A stretch of 37,048 nt of DNA from Mycobacterium sp. (GCA_011620645.1 WOYS01000011.1:1-37048), one strand, 5' to 3'; positions 12,151 through 24,157 are shown, counted from the first letter of the stretch. The notes: generated by a model from the sequence alone, not told the origin. Numbers and translations are program-made.

Positions 12151-12828
12151 CTACGGGTTGGTCCCACGGGCGTCCTCGGGTGTCAGGGCGTCGGCATCCA
12201 CGCCGAGAACCCGGGCGACGTCGGCAACAGTGACGGGCCCCTCGCGCAGCACCCGTGGTTGCGGACCGGAGACGTCGACGATGGTCGACGCGGCGCCCTG
12301 CGGTGAGCGACCGCCGTCGAGGTAGACCTCGACGCGGTCGGCCAGCTGTGCCCGGGCGTCTGCGGCGGTGACCGCGGCCGGTAAACCGGAGACGTTGGCG
12401 CTGGACACCGCCATCGGCCCGACCTCACGCAGCAACTCGATGGCCACCGGATGCAGCGGCATCCGCAGCATGACGGTGCCGCTGGCATCGCCGAGATCCC
12501 AGTGCAGTGAGGGCGCGTGGCGGACCACCAGGCTCAGCGCGCCCGGCCAGAAGGCCTGGATCAGTTCGCGCGCCGCGGGCGGTACCGCGTAGACCAGGCC
12601 GTCGATGGTGTGCCAGGAACCGACCAGCACGCCCACCGGCATATCGCGGCCACGGTTCTTCGCCGCGAGCAACGCGGCGACCGCTTGGCTGTTGAAGGCG
12701 TCCGCGCCGATGCCGTAGACCGTGTCGGTGGGCAACACGACCAGTCCTCCGCCCTTGACGGCGCTGATCGCCGACGTCAGGCCGGTGGCCCGTTGTTCGG
12801 GGTCCGCGCAGTCGAACAGCTGGGTCAT
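12151..12828 (-). CDS. L-threonylcarbamoyladenylate synthase (Sua5/YrdC/YciO family)
   Basis: Condenses threonine, bicarbonate and ATP to threonylcarbamoyl-AMP, used to make the t6A37 base of ANN-decoding tRNAs. The 225 residues cover the YrdC fold only, without the C-terminal Sua5 domain. Recognisable segments are GGLVVLPTDTVYGIGADAFN, KNRGRDMPVGVLVGS, PGALSLVVRH, GTVMLRMPLHP, MAVSSANVSGLPAAVTAADA and GAASTIVDVSGPQPRVLREGPV. The orthologue is Rv1301. It follows prmC by 12 bases, so two translation-quality genes sit together between prfA and wecA. Confidence 0.94.
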   Translation of the reverse strand: MTQLFDCADPEQRATGLTSAISAVKGGGLVVLPTDTVYGIGADAFNSQAVAALLAAKNRGRDMPVGVLVGSWHTIDGLVYAVPPAARELIQAFWPGALSLVVRHAPSLHWDLGDASGTVMLRMPLHPVAIELLREVGPMAVSSANVSGLPAAVTAADARAQLADRVEVYLDGGRSPQGAASTIVDVSGPQPRVLREGPVTVADVARVLGVDADALTPEDARGTNP

Positions 12829-12840
12829 GGGCCTAGCTTC

Positions 12841-13677
12841 TCATTCGGCGCGTACCGCGGTCACGAAGCGGTGCCGACCGGCCAGGTCGCGGCGTGCCGT
12901 GACATCGGTGAAGAGGCCGGCTCTGCCGAACAGTTCGACGGTCGCCGCGGAGGTGGTGTCGTCATGCTCGACCCCGACCTGCCCCCCGGGCCGAAGCAGC
13001 CGGGAGACCAGGCCGACGATCGGCGTGATGACCGCCATCCCGTCCGGGCCGCCGAACAATGCCATATGCGGGTCATGTTCTGCCACTTCGGGTTCCAGCT
13101 GCGCACCGTCGGGGATGTAGGGCGGGTTGGAGACGACGAGGTCCACCTTGGCGTTCAGGTCGGCCAGCACATCGCGTTCGGTGACGTCGGCGCGGATCAG
13201 TTCGACGGTCGACCCGTCGACGTTGGCGCGGGCATAGTTCAGCGCGTCCGCGGACCGCTCCACCGCGATGACCCGGGTGTCGGGGCGGTAGACGGCCAGC
13301 GCCAGCGCCAGCGCACCCGATCCCGTGCACAGGTCGACGATCACGCCTCCGGCCGGCACGTGGACGGCATGGGCCCATTCCAGCAGCGCCTCGGTTTCGG
13401 GCCGCGGGATGAACACCCCTGGGCCGACGGACAGCGTCAGCGGCCCGAATGCGGCACTGCCCACCAAGTGCTGCAACGGAATTCGCCGCGCACGCTGACC
13501 GATGAGGATCCGGTAGCGGTCCAGGAAGTCGGGGCGCGGCTCGACGAACATCAGCCGGCCACGATCGATGCCGGCGACATGTGCCGCCAACTGTTCGGCG
13601 TCGGTACGCGCGGAGTCGATACCGGCTGCCGCCAGCGCGGCGGCCGCGTCGGTGATGGCGGCGCACAGTCCGGTCAT
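12841..13677 (-). CDS. prmC: Peptide chain release factor N5-glutamine methyltransferase PrmC
   Basis: Uses S-adenosylmethionine to methylate the glutamine of the GGQ motif in RF1 and RF2, improving termination. The 278-residue protein begins at the ATG at 13677 (MTGLCAAITDAAAALAAAGI). The same frame stays open far upstream, but only as an antisense-type shadow inside prfA. The SAM-binding motif VIVDLCTGSGALALALA and the catalytic NPPY (DLVVSNPPYIPDGA) are both present, as is FIPRPETEALLEWA. It follows its substrate gene prfA after 28 bases, the usual prfA-prmC pairing. It is the hemK-like Rv1300 orthologue. Confidence 0.95.
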   Translation of the reverse strand: MTGLCAAITDAAAALAAAGIDSARTDAEQLAAHVAGIDRGRLMFVEPRPDFLDRYRILIGQRARRIPLQHLVGSAAFGPLTLSVGPGVFIPRPETEALLEWAHAVHVPAGGVIVDLCTGSGALALALAVYRPDTRVIAVERSADALNYARANVDGSTVELIRADVTERDVLADLNAKVDLVVSNPPYIPDGAQLEPEVAEHDPHMALFGGPDGMAVITPIVGLVSRLLRPGGQVGVEHDDTTSAATVELFGRAGLFTDVTARRDLAGRHRFVTAVRAE

Positions 13678-13705
13678 CGGCAGATGGGGTGGAAGCAAGC
13701 TTCGC

Positions 13706-14779
13706 TCACGCCTGCCGTAGGCGCGCCTGTTTGTCGGCGGCGGCCAGTGCATCGAGCAGCGGGTCCATGTCACCGTCGAGCACCTGGTCAAGGTTGTGCG
13801 ACTTGAAGTTGATGCGGTGATCCGCGATCCGGTTCTCGGGGAAGTTGTAGGTGCGGATCCGCTCGCTGCGGTCCACCGTGCGGATCTGGCTGGCCCGGTC
13901 CGCCGAGGCGTCCGCCGAGGCCTGCTCTTCGGCGAGGGCCTGCAGCCGGGCGGCGAGCACCACCATGGCGCGCGCCTTGTTCTGCAGCTGGCTGCGCTCG
14001 TTCTGGCAGGTGACGACGATGCCGGTGGGCAGGTGGGTGATGCGGACCGCGGAGTCGGTGGTGTTGACGCCCTGACCGCCCTTGCCCGAGGACCGGTAGA
14101 CGTCGATGCGCAGGTCGGACTCGTCGATCTGGACGGCCTCGACGTCTTCGGGTTCGGGGTAGACGAGCACGCCCGCCGCCGAGGTGTGCACACGGCCCTG
14201 GGATTCGGTGACCGGCACGCGCTGCACACGGTGCACACCGCCCTCGAACTTCATCCGCGACCACACACCGTCGGCGGAATCGCCCTTGCTGGCGATGGTG
14301 ATGGTGGCGTCCTTGTAGCCGCCGAGATCCGACCACGTCTCGTCGAGCACGGTGACCGTCCAGCCGTGCCGCTCGGCGTAGCGGATGTACATGCGGGCGA
14401 GGTCGGAGGCGAACAGCGCCGATTCCTCGCCGCCCTCACCGGATTTCACCTCGAGCACCACATCGTCGGCGTCATGCGGGTCACGGGGGGCGAGCAGGTC
14501 GGTCAGCCGGGCGTCCAGCTCGGACACGCGCGCCTCGAGCTCTGGTACTTCGGCGGCGAACGCCTCGTCCTCGGCCGCCAATTCGCGGGCAGCGCCCAGA
14601 TCGCCACGCGCGGATTCCAGCTTGCGGTAGGTCGAGACGATCGGCGAGATCTGCGCGAACCGGCGTCCGATGCGGCGGGCCGCGCCGGCATCGGCATGGA
14701 GGCCGGGGTCGGCGAGCTGAGTCTCCAGGTCCGCATGCTCGGCCACCAGCGCCTCGATCGCGGGTGCTGTGTCCGTCAT
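13706..14779 (-). CDS. prfA: Peptide chain release factor 1
   Basis: Recognises UAA and UAG stop codons and triggers peptide release. From ATG 14779 it has 357 residues. This start is fixed by the perfect Shine-Dalgarno AGGAGGT at 14784-14790; the open frame extends 14 codons further but is not family-like. The codon-reading tripeptide is PVT, in [14 protein letters not shown], of the RF1 PxT type rather than the RF2 SPF type. The catalytic GGQ is in [19 protein letters not shown]. Upstream is rpmE, downstream is prmC, its methylase. Confidence 0.97.
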   Translation of the reverse strand: MTDTAPAIEALVAEHADLETQLADPGLHADAGAARRIGRRFAQISPIVSTYRKLESARGDLGAARELAAEDEAFAAEVPELEARVSELDARLTDLLAPRDPHDADDVVLEVKSGEGGEESALFASDLARMYIRYAERHGWTVTVLDETWSDLGGYKDATITIASKGDSADGVWSRMKFEGGVHRVQRVPVTESQGRVHTSAAGVLVYPEPEDVEAVQIDESDLRIDVYRSSGKGGQGVNTTDSAVRITHLPTGIVVTCQNERSQLQNKARAMVVLAARLQALAEEQASADASADRASQIRTVDRSERIRTYNFPENRIADHRINFKSHNLDQVLDGDMDPLLDALAAADKQARLRQA

Positions 14780-14783
14780 GGTG

Positions 14784-14790
14784 ACCTCCT
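14784..14790 (-). promoter_or_regulatory. prfA ribosome binding site
   Basis: AGGAGGT on the minus strand, four bases before the prfA ATG at 14779, is a full Shine-Dalgarno match. It decides the start codon against the longer open frame that begins at about 14821. Confidence 0.85.
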
Positions 14791-14851
14791 GTGAACGCAA
14801 ATCGGCGCCCGGTCCTGACACGGATGCCAGGTGCGGGCGCCGATCGGGCAG

Positions 14852-15082
14852 CTAGTTGTCTGCAGCAGCCTTGGTGTTGCGCTTACCGTAGCGCTTCTCG
14901 AAGCGGGCAACGCGGCCGCCGCTGTCGAGGATCTTCTGCTTGCCGGTGTAGAACGGGTGGCACTGCGAGCAGACCTCGACCACGATGTGGCCGTTGTCCT
15001 TGGTGCTGCGGGTGGTGAAGCTGTTACCGCAGCCGCAGACCACAGCGGTCTCGGCGTAATTGGGGTGAATACCCGATTTCAT
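14852..15082 (-). CDS. rpmE: 50S ribosomal protein L31 (zinc-binding form)
   Basis: Ribosomal protein of the large subunit that bridges to the small subunit. It has 76 residues. The zinc ligands C16, C18, C38 and C41 are all present (VVCGCGN and [11 protein letters not shown]), so this is the C+ form, which is usually replaced by a Cys-free paralogue when zinc is scarce. Start ATG 15082 is preceded by AGAGGAAA. It follows rho after 172 bases, the conserved order in mycobacteria. Confidence 0.97.
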   Translation of the reverse strand: MKSGIHPNYAETAVVCGCGNSFTTRSTKDNGHIVVEVCSQCHPFYTGKQKILDSGGRVARFEKRYGKRNTKAAADN

Positions 15083-15173
15083 GGCTTTTCCTCTGCATTC
15101 GTTGGCCGCCGGGTCGCCCGAGCCCAGACCTGGGAATTTTCGAGCGTGAACCGGAACCGAGGGTCGACGCTGA

Positions 15174-15202
15174 ATTATGCCAGGTCAACCGCCGATTGCG
15201 AA
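15174..15202 (-). promoter_or_regulatory. Candidate rpmE promoter
   Basis: On the minus strand, TTCGCA (15197-15202), a 17-bp spacer and CATAAT (15174-15179) form a sigma-A-like promoter in the rho-rpmE gap, about 90 bases before the rpmE ATG. The -10 is good and the -35 weak. It would allow rpmE-prfA-prmC to be transcribed separately from rho. Confidence 0.4.
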
Positions 15203-15254
15203 AACGCCTCACTACCGGCCGCTATTCCCGGCTTCGCGGCGCAAATTGGCGGAA

Positions 15255-17303
15255 TCAGTCGTTGTCGCTGTTGCCGCCGGGGGTGTTCTTGGAGACCTGG
15301 ACCAGGAACTCGTAGTTGGTCTTGGTCTTGCGCAGCTGGCTCATCAGCAGGTCGATGGCCTGATGCGGGTCCAGCCCCGACAGCACCCGACGCAGCTTGT
15401 GCACGACGGCGAACTCGTCGGCGCCCAGCAGCAGCTCGTCCTTGCGGGTACCGGACGGGTTGACGTCGACCGCCGGGAACACCCGGCGCTCGGCGATCTT
15501 GCGGTCCAGCTTGAGTTCGGCGTTACCGGTGCCCTTGAACTCCTCGAAGATGACCGTGTCACCGGTGGAGCCGGTTTCGACCATGGCCGTGGCGATGATC
15601 GTCAGCGAGCCACCGAACTCGATGTTGCGGGCCGCGCCGAGGAAACGCTTGGGCGGGTACAGCGCGGTCGAGTCGACACCACCGGACAGGATCCGGCCCG
15701 ACGCCGGCGACGCGTTGTTGTACGCGCGGCCCAGCCGGGTGATCGAGTCGAGCAGCACGACGACGTCCTTGCCCTGCTCGACCAGCCGCTTGGCCCGCTC
15801 GATGGCGAGCTCGGCGGCCTGGGTGTGATCGGCCGGCGGCCGGTCGAAGGTGGAGGCGATGACCTCACCCACCACCGATCGCTGCATATCGGTGACCTCT
15901 TCAGGTCGCTCGTCGACGAGTACGACCATCAGGTGGCATTCGGGATTGTTCTTGGTGATCGCGTTGGCGATGTCCTGCATGATCGTGGTCTTACCGGCCT
16001 TCGGCGGCGAGACGATCAGGGCACGCTGCCCCTTGCCGATCGGCATGATCAGGTCGATGACGCGGGTGGTCAGACGGTCCGGAGTGGTCTCCAGACGCAG
16101 CCGCTGGTTCGGGTACAGCGGGGTCAGCTTCTGGAACTCCGGCCGGTTCTTGGCGTTCTCCACCGGACCACCGTTGACGGTGTCCAGACGGACCAGTGGG
16201 TTGAACTTCTGGCGCGGATTGTTGCCGCCACCGGTGTTCTCACCCTCGCGGGCCACCCGCACGGCGCCGGTCACCGCGTCACCGCGGCGCAGACCGTTCT
16301 TGCGCACCATGTTCATGGAGACGTAGACGTCGTTGGGGCCGGCCAGGTAGCCGGAGGTCCGGACGAACGCGTAATTGTCGAGTACGTCGAGGATGCCCGC
16401 CACGGGCTGCACGACATCGTCCTCGCGCAACTCGGTATCGCGGTCGCCACGGTCGCCGCCACCGCCACTGTTGCCACCGCCACCGTCGGCACGCTCGCCG
16501 CGGCGCCTGCGATCACGGAACCGCCGGCCGCGACGGCCCTGGCGGCCGTCCTCGTCATCGTCGTTGGCGTTGTTTGCGCCGTTGTTGCTGTTGGCGTTGT
16601 TGCTGTTGGCGTTGTTGCTGTTGGCGTTGCCGCCGCGGTTGTTACCACCGCTGTTGTTCCCGCCACGGCCGTTGCGGTTGTGCTGGCCGCCGCCCTGCTG
16701 CTCGCCGCCCTCGGCGTTCTTGGGCTGGCTCTCACGTGCGTCGTTGTTCGTGTCGCGATTACCGCCGTCGCGATTCTCACTGTCGCGATCACCACCGCGG
16801 CCGGATTCCTGCGCGCCTTCGCTGCCGGCCGTCTTGGCCTCGCCGCCCTGGGAATTCGGCTCCTGCTGGCTTTCGGGGGCACCGGACTGACGCGCTGCAC
16901 TGCGGCGTTCGCGTCGCTGAGGGCCGCCCTCTGGCGCGTCGCCGGCATCGGCCGGCGCAGCCGCTGGGGCCGCCTCCGCCACCGGCGCGGGGGCTGCGGG
17001 CTCGACGGGAGCCGAGGCAGCCACTGGCGCAGCTGCCACCGGCGCGCCGGAGTTGCCGTTGCCGTCGCCGCGGTGCTCCTTGATGACGGCGATCAGTTCG
17101 CTCTTGCGCATGCCCGAGGTGCCCTTGACACCCACTTCACCGGCCAAAGCGCGCAGATCTGGGAGCAACATCGACGTCAGCGAGCCGGAACGGCCACCGC
17201 GGGTGACGCCTGCGCTCGACGCGGCTTTGCCTAAATCCACGGCAGCAGAATCAGCGGCGATCTCGCCGGTGTCGCTTGCCGTGATGAGGTCCGTATCAGT
17301 CAC
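15255..17303 (-). CDS. rho: Transcription termination factor Rho with a long low-complexity insertion
   Basis: Hexameric RNA helicase that ends transcription of untranslated RNA. It has 682 residues against about 420 in E. coli. A Rho_N-type segment (MLLPDLRALAGEVGVKGTSG) lies near residues 40-75. About 200 residues of Ala/Pro, then Asn/Gly/Arg/Asp-rich sequence follow. Next come the RNA-binding OB fold (GILDVLDNYAFVRTSGYLAG) and the ATPase core with P-loop PPKAGKTT, Walker B region MVVLVDERPEEVTDMQR, Q-loop LDSITRLGRAYN and R-loop DSTALYPPKRFLGAAR. The insertion includes three tandem 15-bp repeats at 16582-16626 encoding Asn/Ser/Ala. The start is GTG at 17303 with AGGAAA upstream. Confidence 0.97.
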   Translation of the reverse strand: MTDTDLITASDTGEIAADSAAVDLGKAASSAGVTRGGRSGSLTSMLLPDLRALAGEVGVKGTSGMRKSELIAVIKEHRGDGNGNSGAPVAAAPVAASAPVEPAAPAPVAEAAPAAAPADAGDAPEGGPQRRERRSAARQSGAPESQQEPNSQGGEAKTAGSEGAQESGRGGDRDSENRDGGNRDTNNDARESQPKNAEGGEQQGGGQHNRNGRGGNNSGGNNRGGNANSNNANSNNANSNNGANNANDDDEDGRQGRRGRRFRDRRRRGERADGGGGNSGGGGDRGDRDTELREDDVVQPVAGILDVLDNYAFVRTSGYLAGPNDVYVSMNMVRKNGLRRGDAVTGAVRVAREGENTGGGNNPRQKFNPLVRLDTVNGGPVENAKNRPEFQKLTPLYPNQRLRLETTPDRLTTRVIDLIMPIGKGQRALIVSPPKAGKTTIMQDIANAITKNNPECHLMVVLVDERPEEVTDMQRSVVGEVIASTFDRPPADHTQAAELAIERAKRLVEQGKDVVVLLDSITRLGRAYNNASPASGRILSGGVDSTALYPPKRFLGAARNIEFGGSLTIIATAMVETGSTGDTVIFEEFKGTGNAELKLDRKIAERRVFPAVDVNPSGTRKDELLLGADEFAVVHKLRRVLSGLDPHQAIDLLMSQLRKTKTNYEFLVQVSKNTPGGNSDND
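16582..16626 (-). repeat. Three perfect 15-bp tandem repeats inside rho
   Basis: On the plus strand the unit TTGTTGCTGTTGGCG is repeated three times without error at 16582-16596, 16597-16611 and 16612-16626. On the coding strand each unit adds five residues of an Ala-Asn-Ser-Asn-Asn type in the disordered insertion of Rho. The unit length preserves frame. Confidence 0.9.
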
Positions 17304-17592
17304 GGATTTCCTTTCTTTCCCCGCAAGTTGAGTTGCTGCGAGGGGATCCCCTAAGGGTCATCTGCACTCAGCCGAAGAGCTGAGCGCGTGTTCTTCCGCG
17401 GCGCCACCATCGCCTGGGCGAAGGTGGTCGCCAGGGTCCGACGCCGTGCGGCGAACCATCAGTCCACGAGTGAAACGAGAAGATTGGGTAGTCGTCCAAG
17501 TGCCGGCGCAGGTAAAACCGCTGCGATTGCTGGACGATAGCGAGGATAACCCGCATCAGAGCTGGAAGCAAGGAGCGCCACGTTTGCGCGTG
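17304..17592 (-). other. Gap between thrB and rho: probable long rho leader
   Basis: This 289-base gap has no convincing gene. On the minus strand it probably carries the rho promoter near 17543-17571 and an untranslated leader of about 230 bases. The leader contains a 12-bp perfect palindrome AGGGGATCCCCT (17341-17352) and a 6-bp hairpin, CTCAGC with GCTGAG (17367-17384), with loop UCUUCG. A short open frame at 17368-17571 is not supported by any family resemblance. Confidence 0.5.
17543..17571 (-). promoter_or_regulatory. Candidate rho promoter
   Basis: On the minus strand, TTGCTT (17566-17571) and TATCCT (17543-17548) are separated by 17 bases. Both resemble the sigma-A consensus. The predicted start near 17536 leaves a leader of about 230 bases before the rho GTG. 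It is just after the thrB stop, as expected for an independent rho unit. Confidence 0.45.
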
Positions 17593-19663
<2,071 letters not shown>

Positions 19664-19667
<4 letters not shown>

Positions 19668-20986
19668 GCGGTCACCCCTTCCATGCGAAGCACACTGTTG
19701 ACGGTCTGGACCACGTCGAGTTCGGCCAGCGCGGCCACCGTTTCCGACAGCGCCGCGTCGGTGGCCTGATGGGTGACCACCACGATCCGGGCGCCACAGA
19801 GTTCACCCTCGTCGTCGGTCACGCCCGACTGGCGCACCTCGGCGATGCTGACCTCACGCTTGCTGAATTCCGCTGCGACAGCGGACAAGACGCCCGGCCG
19901 GTCCTTGACGTTCATGTTCACGTAGTAACGCGTGGGGATGGCGCCGATCGAGGCGATCGGCAGTTTGGCGTACTTGGATTCGCGCGGTCCCCGGCCGCCC
20001 TGCACCCGGTTACGCGCCGCCATCACCAGATCACCCATCACCGCCGAGGCCGTCGGCGCACCGCCGGCGCCCTGGCCGTAGAACATCAGCCGCCCGGCGG
20101 CTTCGGCCTCCACGACCACCGCGTTGAAGGCGCCGTTGACCGAGGCCAACGGGTGATCCAGCGGGACCAGGGCGGGGTACACCCGCGCCGAAACCCGGTG
20201 CTTGCCTTTACCGGTGGTCAGTCGCTCGCAAATGGCCAGCAGCTTGATAGTGCAGCCCAGTGCCCTGGCGGATTCGAAGTCTTCCGCGCTCACCTTCGTG
20301 ATCCCTTCGCGATACACGTCGTCGGCGGTCACCCGGGTGTGAAACGCGATGGAGGCCAGGATGGCCGCCTTGGCCGCGGCGTCGTAGCCCTCGACATCGG
20401 CGGTCGGATCGGCCTCGGCGTAGCCGAGTGCACTGGCATCGGCCAGGGCGCTGTCGTAGTCGGCGCCGGTGTCGTTCATGGCCGAGAGGATGTAGTTGGT
20501 GGTGCCGTTGACGATGCCGGCCACCCGCAGGACGGTGTCTCCGGCCAACGACTGGGTCAGCGGTCGGATCACCGGAATCGCTCCGGCCACGGCCGCCTCG
20601 AAATACAGGTCCACACGCGCCTTTTCGGCCGCCTGGGCGAGCTCGCCGGTGGACTGCGCCATCAGTGCCTTGTTGGCGGTGACGACGGACTTGCCCTTCT
20701 CCAGGGCGGCCATGATAGCCTTGCGAGCCGGTTCCACCGGTCCCATCAGTTCCACCACGATGTCCACGTCGTCGCGTGACACCAGCGCGTCGATGTCGTC
20801 GGTCAGCAGATCGACCGGGATGCCGCGGTCCTTGGCCACCCGGCGCACCCCGACCCCGCGCAGTTGCAGCGGGGCGCCGATGCGTGCTTCGAGGTCCGCG
20901 GCGCTCTCGCCGATGATCCGCACGACCTCGGTGCCGACGTTGCCCAGGCCGAGTACCGCTACGCCGATGGATTTCTGGTCTGTCAT
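19664..20986 (-). CDS. hom: Homoserine dehydrogenase
   Basis: Reduces aspartate semialdehyde to homoserine with NAD(P)H, the branch point to threonine and methionine. The 440 residues start with the nucleotide-binding [15 protein letters not shown], continue with the catalytic region [14 protein letters not shown] and [20 protein letters not shown], and end in an ACT domain ([21 protein letters not shown]), the usual site of threonine feedback. The ATG at 20986 was chosen because AGGG lies five bases upstream; a GTG one codon earlier is possible. The start overlaps the lysA stop by one base (TGATG). Called thrA in M. tuberculosis. Confidence 0.97.
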
Positions 20987-22407
20987 CACTGCCCTACTTC
21001 CAAGCTCAGAAGATCTTCGACAGTCTCGCGGCGCAGGATCAGCCGCGCGGTTCCGTCCTTGACCGCGACCACCGCGGGACGGCGCACCATGTTGTACCGG
21101 CTCGACATCGAATAGCAGTACGCGCCGGTGGCGGCGACCGCCAGTAGGTCACCCGGGCTGATGTCATCGGACACCCAGGCATCGCGCACAATGATATCGC
21201 CGCTCTCGCAATGCTTTCCGACAATGCGAGCCAGAGCCGCCGGAGCATCGCTGATCCGCGACACCAGCCGCGCGTCGTACTCGGCGGCGTACAGCGCGGG
21301 ACGGATGTTGTCGCTCATACCACCGTCCACACTGACGTAGCGCCGCTGCGCGGTGGCACTGGTCGCCACGTCTTTGACGGTGCCGACCTCGTAGAGGGTG
21401 ATGGTGCCCGGCCCTGCGATGGCGCGGCCCGGTTCCACCACAAGCGTCGGGGTGGGCAGTCCGACTGCGGCCGACTCGTTCTCCATGATGGCCTTGAGCT
21501 TGTCGGCCAACTCCTGCATCGGCGGCGGATCGTCGTGCGGTAGGTACGAGATTCCCAGTCCCCCACCGAGATCGATGATGGAGATCTGGCTGGTCTTGTC
21601 CACACCGAATTCGGCGACGACATCACGCAGCAGGCCGATCAGGCGACGCGCGGCGATCTCGAAGCCGGACACGTCGAAGATCTGCGAGCCGACGTGGCAG
21701 TGCAGGCCCACCAGGCGCAGGTTGTCGGTAGCGAACACCTTGCGCACCGCGTCCATGGCGGCGCCACTGGCCAGCGACAGACCGAACTTCTGATCCTCGT
21801 GCGCCGTGGAGATGAACTCGTGGGTGTGGGCTTCCACGCCCGGCGTGACGCGCACGAACACATCCTGGACGACGCCCGCCGTGCCGGCGACGGCGTCCAG
21901 ACGCTCGATCTCGATCTCGGAGTCCAGCACGACGTGCCCGACACCGGCCTTGACCGCCAGCGAGAGTTCATCGACCGATTTGTTATTGCCGTGCACGGTG
22001 ATTCGTTCGGCAGGGAAATCTGCGTGAAGCGCGACGGCAAGTTCGCCGCCGGTAGCCACGTCCAGCGACAGGCCCTCCTGGTGCACCCAGCGCGCGATCT
22101 CCGAGCACAGGAACGCCTTGGAAGCGTAGTGGACGTGCTCCCCACCGCCGAAGGCCGCGCCGATCTCACGGCACCGCGACCGGAAGTCGTCCTCGTCGAT
22201 GACGAACAACGGAGTCCCGAACTCGGCCGCCAACTCGGTCACCGAGACACCGGCGACGGACACGACGCCGTGCTCACCGCGAACGAGGTTGCGCGGCCAC
22301 ACGTTCGGGGCCAGCAGCATGATCTCGTCGGAGGTTTGCGGCTTGGCCGGCGTACCGGTGTTCCGGTTGTCTTCGGCATGCCGTTCCCCGGCTGGGCGCG
22401 CGTTCAC
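20986..22407 (-). CDS. lysA: Diaminopimelate decarboxylase
   Basis: PLP enzyme that decarboxylates meso-diaminopimelate to lysine, the last step of lysine synthesis. It has 473 residues of the alanine-racemase-like barrel. The PLP lysine is K97 in [11 protein letters not shown], followed by HGNNKS, the glycine-rich [20 protein letters not shown] and the active-site CESGD of the partner subunit. About 25 residues at the N-terminus (Arg/Gly/Asn/Pro rich) precede the first conserved block APNVWPRN, so a downstream start is possible. The GTG at 22407 overlaps the argS stop as GTGA, which supports the long start. Confidence 0.97.
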   Translation of the reverse strand: MNARPAGERHAEDNRNTGTPAKPQTSDEIMLLAPNVWPRNLVRGEHGVVSVAGVSVTELAAEFGTPLFVIDEDDFRSRCREIGAAFGGGEHVHYASKAFLCSEIARWVHQEGLSLDVATGGELAVALHADFPAERITVHGNNKSVDELSLAVKAGVGHVVLDSEIEIERLDAVAGTAGVVQDVFVRVTPGVEAHTHEFISTAHEDQKFGLSLASGAAMDAVRKVFATDNLRLVGLHCHVGSQIFDVSGFEIAARRLIGLLRDVVAEFGVDKTSQISIIDLGGGLGISYLPHDDPPPMQELADKLKAIMENESAAVGLPTPTLVVEPGRAIAGPGTITLYEVGTVKDVATSATAQRRYVSVDGGMSDNIRPALYAAEYDARLVSRISDAPAALARIVGKHCESGDIIVRDAWVSDDISPGDLLAVAATGAYCYSMSSRYNMVRRPAVVAVKDGTARLILRRETVEDLLSLEVGQ

Positions 22408-24056
22408 ATCCGCTCCGGAGCGCTGACGCCGAGGATCGCCAGACCGTTGGCGATGACCTGGCGGGTGGCCTCACACAGCGCAAGGCGGGCCGCGTTCAAC
22501 TCACCGGCCTTCTCATCGCCCTGTGGCAGCACCCGGCAGGAGTCGTAGAACCGGTGGTAGTCCCCGGCCAGGTCTTCCAGGTACCGGCACACCCGGTGCG
22601 GTTCCCGCAGGGAGGCAGCCGTTTTCAAGATCCGGCCGAACTCGCCCAGGTTCCGGATCAGCGTGGCCTCGCGGTCATGGGTGAGCAGATCCAGGTGCGC
22701 GGTGTCCGCGGACAGACCGAGCTCGGCGGCACTGCGCGCCAACGCCGAGAGCCGAGCGTGCGCGTACTGCACGTAGTAGACCGGATTCTCGCTGGATGCC
22801 GAGGACCACAGCGCCAGGTCGATATCGATCGGGCTGTTGACCGAGGACCGGATCAGCACGTACCGGGCGGCGTCGACGCCGATCGCATCCACCAGGTCAT
22901 CGAGGGTGATGACGGTGCCGGCGCGCTTGCTCATCCGGACGGGCTGGCCATCGCGGACCAGGTTGACCATCTGCCCGATGAGAACCTCGACGGTGGCCGG
23001 GTCGTCGCCGAGTGCGGCGGCGGCGGCTTTGAGCCGGGCGATGTAGCCGTGGTGGTCGGCGCCGAGCATGTAGATGCACAGGTTGAATCCGCGCTCGCGT
23101 TTGTCCAGGTAATACGCGAGGTCGCCGGCGACATAGGCCGGGTTACCGTCGCTCTTGATGACCACCCGGTCCTTGTCGTCACCGAATTCGGTGGTGCGCA
23201 ACCAGGTTGCGCCATCCTTCTCGTAGATGCTGCCATTGTCGCGCAGCCGCGCGATGGCCTGATCCACCCGGCCGGAGGTGTGCATCGAGTCTTCGTGGGT
23301 GTACACGTCGAAGTCGGTGCCGAAGTCGTGCAGCGACTTCTTGATGTGGGTGAACATCAGGTCCACGCCGATCGCGCGGAAGGTCTCCTGTTGCTGATCG
23401 GCGGGCAGGCTCAGTGCGTCCGGGGACTGGGCCAGGATGTCGGCGGCGATGTCGTTGATATAGCTGCCGGCGTAGCCGTCCTCGGGTGCCGGCTCGCCCT
23501 TCGCGGCGGCGACCAGCGAGCGGGCGAACCGGTCGATCTGAGCGCCGTGATCGTTGAAGTAGTACTCGCGGGTCACCTTGGCGCCCTGGGTGCTCAGCAG
23601 CCGGCCCAGCGCATCGCCGACTGCGGCCCAACGGGTGCCGCCGATGTGGATGGGGCCGGTGGGGTTGGCCGAGACGAACTCCAGGTTGATGTTCTGGGCG
23701 GCCAGGTCCTCGGAGCTGCCGTAGCCGGCGGCCGCAGCCAGCACGTTGGTGACGACGACGCCCTGCGCGGACGCCTCGAGGCGCAGGTTGACGAACCCGG
23801 GTCCGGCGATCTCGGCGGCGGCGATACCGTCAGCATCGGTCAGCGCGGTGGCCAGCCAGCCGGCCAGTTCGCGCGGGTTGACCCCGACCTTCTTGCCGAG
23901 CTGCAGGGCCACGTTGGTGGCGTAATCGCCGTGCTCGGGGTTGCGCGGACGTTCGACGGTGATGGTGTCGGGCAGCGCACTGGTATCGAGGCTGTGCTCG
24001 GCCAGGACCGCGGCAGCGGTGGCCTTGAGCAGGGCAGCCAGGTCGGCAGGTGTCAC
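22404..24056 (-). CDS. argS: Arginyl-tRNA synthetase
   Basis: Charges tRNA-Arg. It has 550 residues of class Ia. The HIGH-type motif is HIGG at residues 137-140 ([15 protein letters not shown]). The KMSKS-type motif is present as RMSKRAGTV, with lysine retained, unlike some ArgRS that lack it. A C-terminal DALR anticodon-binding domain includes [12 protein letters not shown] and [11 protein letters not shown]. Start GTG at 24056. A -10-like TAGGAT ends only eight bases upstream, so the leader would be almost absent. A tRNA-Arg gene is transcribed divergently 101 bases away. Confidence 0.98.
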   Translation of the reverse strand: MTPADLAALLKATAAAVLAEHSLDTSALPDTITVERPRNPEHGDYATNVALQLGKKVGVNPRELAGWLATALTDADGIAAAEIAGPGFVNLRLEASAQGVVVTNVLAAAAGYGSSEDLAAQNINLEFVSANPTGPIHIGGTRWAAVGDALGRLLSTQGAKVTREYYFNDHGAQIDRFARSLVAAAKGEPAPEDGYAGSYINDIAADILAQSPDALSLPADQQQETFRAIGVDLMFTHIKKSLHDFGTDFDVYTHEDSMHTSGRVDQAIARLRDNGSIYEKDGATWLRTTEFGDDKDRVVIKSDGNPAYVAGDLAYYLDKRERGFNLCIYMLGADHHGYIARLKAAAAALGDDPATVEVLIGQMVNLVRDGQPVRMSKRAGTVITLDDLVDAIGVDAARYVLIRSSVNSPIDIDLALWSSASSENPVYYVQYAHARLSALARSAAELGLSADTAHLDLLTHDREATLIRNLGEFGRILKTAASLREPHRVCRYLEDLAGDYHRFYDSCRVLPQGDEKAGELNAARLALCEATRQVIANGLAILGVSAPERM

Positions 24057-24064
24057 GAGGGACC

Positions 24065-24087
24065 ATCCTATGGGCTGGGGTCCCCAG
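24065..24087 (-). promoter_or_regulatory. Candidate argS promoter with a palindrome in the spacer region
   Basis: TAGGAT on the minus strand (24065-24070) fits the mycobacterial -10. Four bases upstream lies an inverted repeat CTGGGG-N-CCCCAG (24075-24087), occupying the promoter spacer. Such placement is typical of a repressor operator, but no regulator is known to me for it. No clear -35 is seen. Confidence 0.35.
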
Positions 24088-24157
24088 GTCCCGAATCCAT
24101 TACCGGTTCGCGATGCGTTACGCTGTGCACGCCCAACGGCGCAGCATCACTGTTTGC

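Noticed and set aside
14079-14081. A frameshift element in prfA as found in prfB genes
   Set aside because: The gene is RF1 (PxT motif) with an uninterrupted frame; programmed frameshifting belongs to RF2.
13678-14238. Apparent N-terminal extension of PrmC into prfA
   Set aside because: The extension is a frame-shifted reading of prfA. PrmC homology starts at MTGLCAAITD (13677).
16440-16800. Possible CRISPR or satellite array because of repeated GTTGTTG motifs
   Set aside because: The repeats are short, contiguous, in frame and lie inside rho; there are no spacers.
17341-17352. AGGGGATCCCCT as a transcription terminator after thrB
   Set aside because: It is far beyond thrB, has no T-run and no loop, and lies within the likely rho leader.
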